This document shows, in pieces, positions 5,363 to 7,249 of a stretch of DNA of 7,249 nt. This DNA comes from an uncultured Selenomonadaceae bacterium. GTDB lineage: Bacteria > Bacillota_C > Negativicutes > Selenomonadales > Selenomonadaceae. The position numbers and the translations under genes were made by a program. The stretch lies in NCBI GenBank assembly GCA_946402475.1, contig CAMIWP010000049.1, positions 1 to 7,249 on the forward strand, written 5' to 3'. How positions within the stretch are numbered: the first letter of the stretch is position 1; the number at the start of each line of letters is the position of its first letter. The notes under the pieces are model-generated. The model had not been told where the DNA came from. It saw only the letters and a list, made by a program, of their open reading frames with translations, and did no database searches.

Positions 5363-7051
5363 TTACATGGTAAATTTGAACTTGAACACTTCGTTCTGCA
5401 ATTTCTGAGCCAGCTCAGCCAGTGACTCGCTGGCTTCGGTGATGTCGTGCATCATGGCGGTCTGCTCCTGGGTGGCTGCGGACACGGTTTGCGCCTCGCT
5501 GGCCGTTGCGCGGCTGAACTCGTTGGCAGTCTGTATGTTCTCCGTGATCCGCGCACTTTCCTTTTGGGCTGCCTCCATCCGGCTGCGGGATACCTGGATC
5601 TGCTCGTAGAGAGCGTCGATCTGCTGCTCCATGTGGGAGAACACCTCTCCCGTCCTCTGGACGATCTTTGTGCCGGACTGCACTTCCTCATTCCCCTTGT
5701 CCATGGCCTGCATGGCAAGCAAGGTATCATTTTGGATGCCGCTGATGATGCGGGAGATGTTCTGCGCAGCGTCGCCGGACTGCTCGGCCAGCTTGCGCAC
5801 CTCATCCGCCACCACCGCAAAGCCGCGTCCCGCTTCTCCCGCGCGGGCCGCCTCTATGGCAGCGTTGAGGGCCAGAAGATTGGTCTGTTCCGCCAGACCG
5901 GAGATGGTCTCCACGATCTTGCCGATCTCCTTGGAACGCTCGCCCAGGGTTCCCACGACTTTGGAAGAGGCTTCCATTTGCTCTGCCATCTTCTCCATGG
6001 CGGACATGGCATTGGCAACCGCCGTATGCCCGTCCTTTGCTCCCTCGCGGCTCTTCTCCGCCACCTGCTGCATGCTTTCGGAACTGTCGTGAAGAGTGGT
6101 CATATCCTGCCGCATTTCCGCAGTGTTCCGATTGATCTCATTCAGCGAGTCGGACTGGCTCTCCGTGTCACCGGCAATCTTCACGATGTTGTCCGCCACC
6201 TGATGAATGCTTTCCGCCGTCTGGGACGCGCTTGCCGTCAACTCCTGGCTGGCTGCCGCCACCTGCTGCGACGAGTCGGCGATGCTCCTCAGGATCTTGG
6301 TGATGGATGTCTGCATGTGATTCGCGCTGTCGGCAATCTGGGAGATTTCATCCCGCCCGGATACCTCCAGCATAGCCCCGCTCAGATCCCCGTCCGCGAC
6401 GCGATGCATGGCGACCTGTACCTCTGACAAGGGACGCAACGCAAACCACACGGCAAAGTATACGAGCACGCCGATGACGAGAAGCAGAAGCACCGTCGCC
6501 CATATCGTGCTGTACAGGAAATCCTTCTGGAGCTTCTCCACCTCAGCCTTTGGAATGCCCATGAAGAGCATGCCGATATTTTTCCCTGCGCTGTCCTTGA
6601 TCGGCCTATAGGCGCAGAAGTACTTGTTCCCCAGGACCTCTGCTTCCCCCGTATAGCCGTTGCCCCCCTTGAGCACTATGTCCAGGATCTCGGGAGATGC
6701 CTTTGTGCCGACGGAACGCTTCCCGTTCTGCGCAAAGGTGGTGGCGACCCGGGTGTCCTCCCTGAAAATCGTGATATTATTCCCCGTGAGCTCGCCGAGA
6801 TGATCCACAAGATCAAAGGCATCATCCATTCGCTGATCGCCTTTGTAAAGTCCGTCGCCCAAGATCTGCCACGGGCCCGGATAGGCCAGCTCCAGGATTT
6901 CCTCTGTCTGGCGCATATCCGCGTTTGCCTTTGCCTCAAGGGCCAGCTCAAAGCCGTGATTGGCCGATCGGTAGCCCATGATTCCCAGGATCACGCATGC
7001 CACTAGGAGCATGACATCAAAAAACAGGATGGATTTCTTCTGCAAGTTCAC
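5363..7051 (-). CDS. Methyl-accepting chemotaxis protein with single-Cache-type sensor
   Basis: A 562-residue transmembrane chemoreceptor. Order: transmembrane helix 1 (about 7-27), extracytoplasmic sensor (28-180), transmembrane helix 2 (182-204), HAMP (about 205-257, [20 protein letters not shown]) and a cytoplasmic helical hairpin whose signalling tip is at 375-425 ([20 protein letters not shown] through [11 protein letters not shown]). The sensor, with [20 protein letters not shown], a [16 protein letters not shown] strand and [23 protein letters not shown], resembles the sCache_3 family, whose members bind small molecules directly. Likely methylation sites lie in the paired Ala/Gln/Glu-rich helices around 272-284 and 523-545. 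There is no NWETF-type C-terminal tail for tethering CheR, so methylation would depend on free CheR. The start is GTG (7049-7051), with an AAGGGGG ribosome site; weak initiation would limit output. The ligand is unknown. Confidence 0.95.
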   Translation of the reverse strand: MNLQKKSILFFDVMLLVACVILGIMGYRSANHGFELALEAKANADMRQTEEILELAYPGPWQILGDGLYKGDQRMDDAFDLVDHLGELTGNNITIFREDTRVATTFAQNGKRSVGTKASPEILDIVLKGGNGYTGEAEVLGNKYFCAYRPIKDSAGKNIGMLFMGIPKAEVEKLQKDFLYSTIWATVLLLLVIGVLVYFAVWFALRPLSEVQVAMHRVADGDLSGAMLEVSGRDEISQIADSANHMQTSITKILRSIADSSQQVAAASQELTASASQTAESIHQVADNIVKIAGDTESQSDSLNEINRNTAEMRQDMTTLHDSSESMQQVAEKSREGAKDGHTAVANAMSAMEKMAEQMEASSKVVGTLGERSKEIGKIVETISGLAEQTNLLALNAAIEAARAGEAGRGFAVVADEVRKLAEQSGDAAQNISRIISGIQNDTLLAMQAMDKGNEEVQSGTKIVQRTGEVFSHMEQQIDALYEQIQVSRSRMEAAQKESARITENIQTANEFSRATASEAQTVSAATQEQTAMMHDITEASESLAELAQKLQNEVFKFKFTM

Positions 7052-7061
7052 GTAGGATACC

Positions 7062-7091
7062 CCCTTGGAAAACGAAAGACCTCCCTTGGAA
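7062..7091. repeat. Direct repeat TTCCAAGGG in the chemoreceptor leader
   Basis: On the minus strand TTCCAAGGG occurs at 7083-7091 and again at 7062-7070, exactly 21 bases (two helical turns) apart. Both carry a Shine-Dalgarno-like purine run, but only the nearer has a start codon in range. A related TTCCAAAGGAGGG precedes hsp20. Confidence 0.5.
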
Positions 7092-7119
7092 TATTATCTG
7101 AAGAATACCAAGAGCACAA
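7091..7119 (-). promoter_or_regulatory. Candidate sigma70 promoter for the chemoreceptor gene
   Basis: TTGTGC (7114-7119, 3 of 6 -35 matches) is followed after 17 bases by TAATAT (7091-7096, 4 of 6 -10 matches). Transcription would start near 7084, giving a leader of about 33 bases before the GTG. I found no match to the flagellar sigma28 pattern here. Confidence 0.4.
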
Positions 7120-7142
7120 AAAGCACATAGTTTCTTAGTTGT

Positions 7143-7159
7143 CTCTTATTCGCTCTTAT
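7143..7159. promoter_or_regulatory. Tandem direct repeat ATAAGAG-N3-ATAAGAG upstream of the promoter
   Basis: Minus-strand ATAAGAG occurs at 7153-7159 and 7143-7149, a 10-bp period, ending 23 bp upstream of the candidate -35 box. One-turn direct repeats at this position are typical of OmpR/PhoB-type response-regulator sites. This is inference from geometry only. Confidence 0.3.
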
Positions 7160-7160
7160 C

Positions 7161-7181
7161 GAAGGAAATTCCTTCTTTTTT
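7161..7181 (+). other. Short palindrome followed by a T-run
   Basis: GAAGGAA-A-TTCCTTC at 7161-7175 is a perfect inverted repeat, followed on the plus strand by six T (7176-7181). The realistic RNA stem is only 5 bp with a 5-base loop. As a terminator it would act on plus-strand transcription, for which no gene is seen, so an operator next to the direct repeat at 7143-7159 is equally possible. Confidence 0.3.
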
Positions 7182-7186
7182 GTTCG

Positions 7187-7249
7187 TCAATGTTCCACGA
7201 AATGGCTGAAACTGCCGATGACCATGGATGGGAATTTTTCATGAAGAGC
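7187..7249 (-). CDS. Possible 3' end of an upstream gene (20 codons visible)
   Basis: An open minus-strand frame enters from the right edge and ends at a TGA (7187-7189); it reads ALHEKFPSMVIGSFSHFVEH. The KFPSMVIGSF part faintly recalls the molybdopterin-binding/CinA-type domain, but this is too short for a call. A plus-strand frame from the ATG at 7190 is also open to the edge, without a ribosome site, so even the strand is uncertain. The minus strand is preferred because every other gene runs that way. Confidence 0.25.
   Translation of the reverse strand, partial: ALHEKFPSMVIGSFSHFVEH

Noticed and set aside
5447..6427. Plus-strand open frame opposite the chemoreceptor signalling domain
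   Set aside because: Its Leu/His/Gly-rich repeats mirror the heptad coiled coil of the real gene on the other strand.

Overview
The window carries seven recognisable protein genes, all read on the minus strand. One of them (the 5' end of a binding-protein gene at the left edge) is cut by the window boundary, and a doubtful gene tail lies at the right edge. Strong GGAGG-type ribosome sites, moderate GC, lipoprotein signal peptides on the sugar-binding proteins and a Firmicutes-style CheR motif (GAEPYS) suggest a Firmicutes-lineage bacterium. A Negativicutes/Selenomonadaceae-type host is my best guess, but it is inference from protein flavour and not proven by any marker gene here.

Right half, in transcription order: a promoter region (about 7060-7181) with a sigma70-like promoter, a 10-bp-period direct repeat and a short palindrome; a methyl-accepting chemotaxis protein with a single-Cache-type sensor (5363-7051, GTG start); a small heat-shock protein 33 bp behind it (4883-5329); the chemotaxis methyltransferase CheR (3964-4752); and a shortened, apparently catalytically dead relative of phenylacetate-CoA ligase (2817-3797). 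The chemoreceptor and CheR make functional sense together. Hsp20 and the ligase-like protein are unexpected company.

Left half: an 80-bp element with perfect 13-bp inverted ends (2694-2773); a periplasmic sugar-binding lipoprotein (1708-2631); a LacI-family repressor (620-1639) 68 bp behind it; a 432-bp intergenic region; and the start of a second sugar-binding lipoprotein of the YtfQ (galactofuranose-binding) type, which runs off the left edge and presumably continues into ABC transporter genes. The LacI protein is the obvious candidate regulator of one or both binding proteins.

The most unusual part is the 188-619 intergenic region. It has two plausible minus-strand promoters, three related CGTT-N(2-3)-AACG palindromes, a 137-bp direct repeat and a 15-bp inverted repeat that encloses mutually exclusive hairpins. 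It could be a regulatory leader RNA, a looped operator array, or a copy of a dispersed intergenic repeat. These can be told apart by a genome search and transcript mapping. No tRNA, rRNA, CRISPR array, transposase or convincing intrinsic terminator for any of the genes was found.
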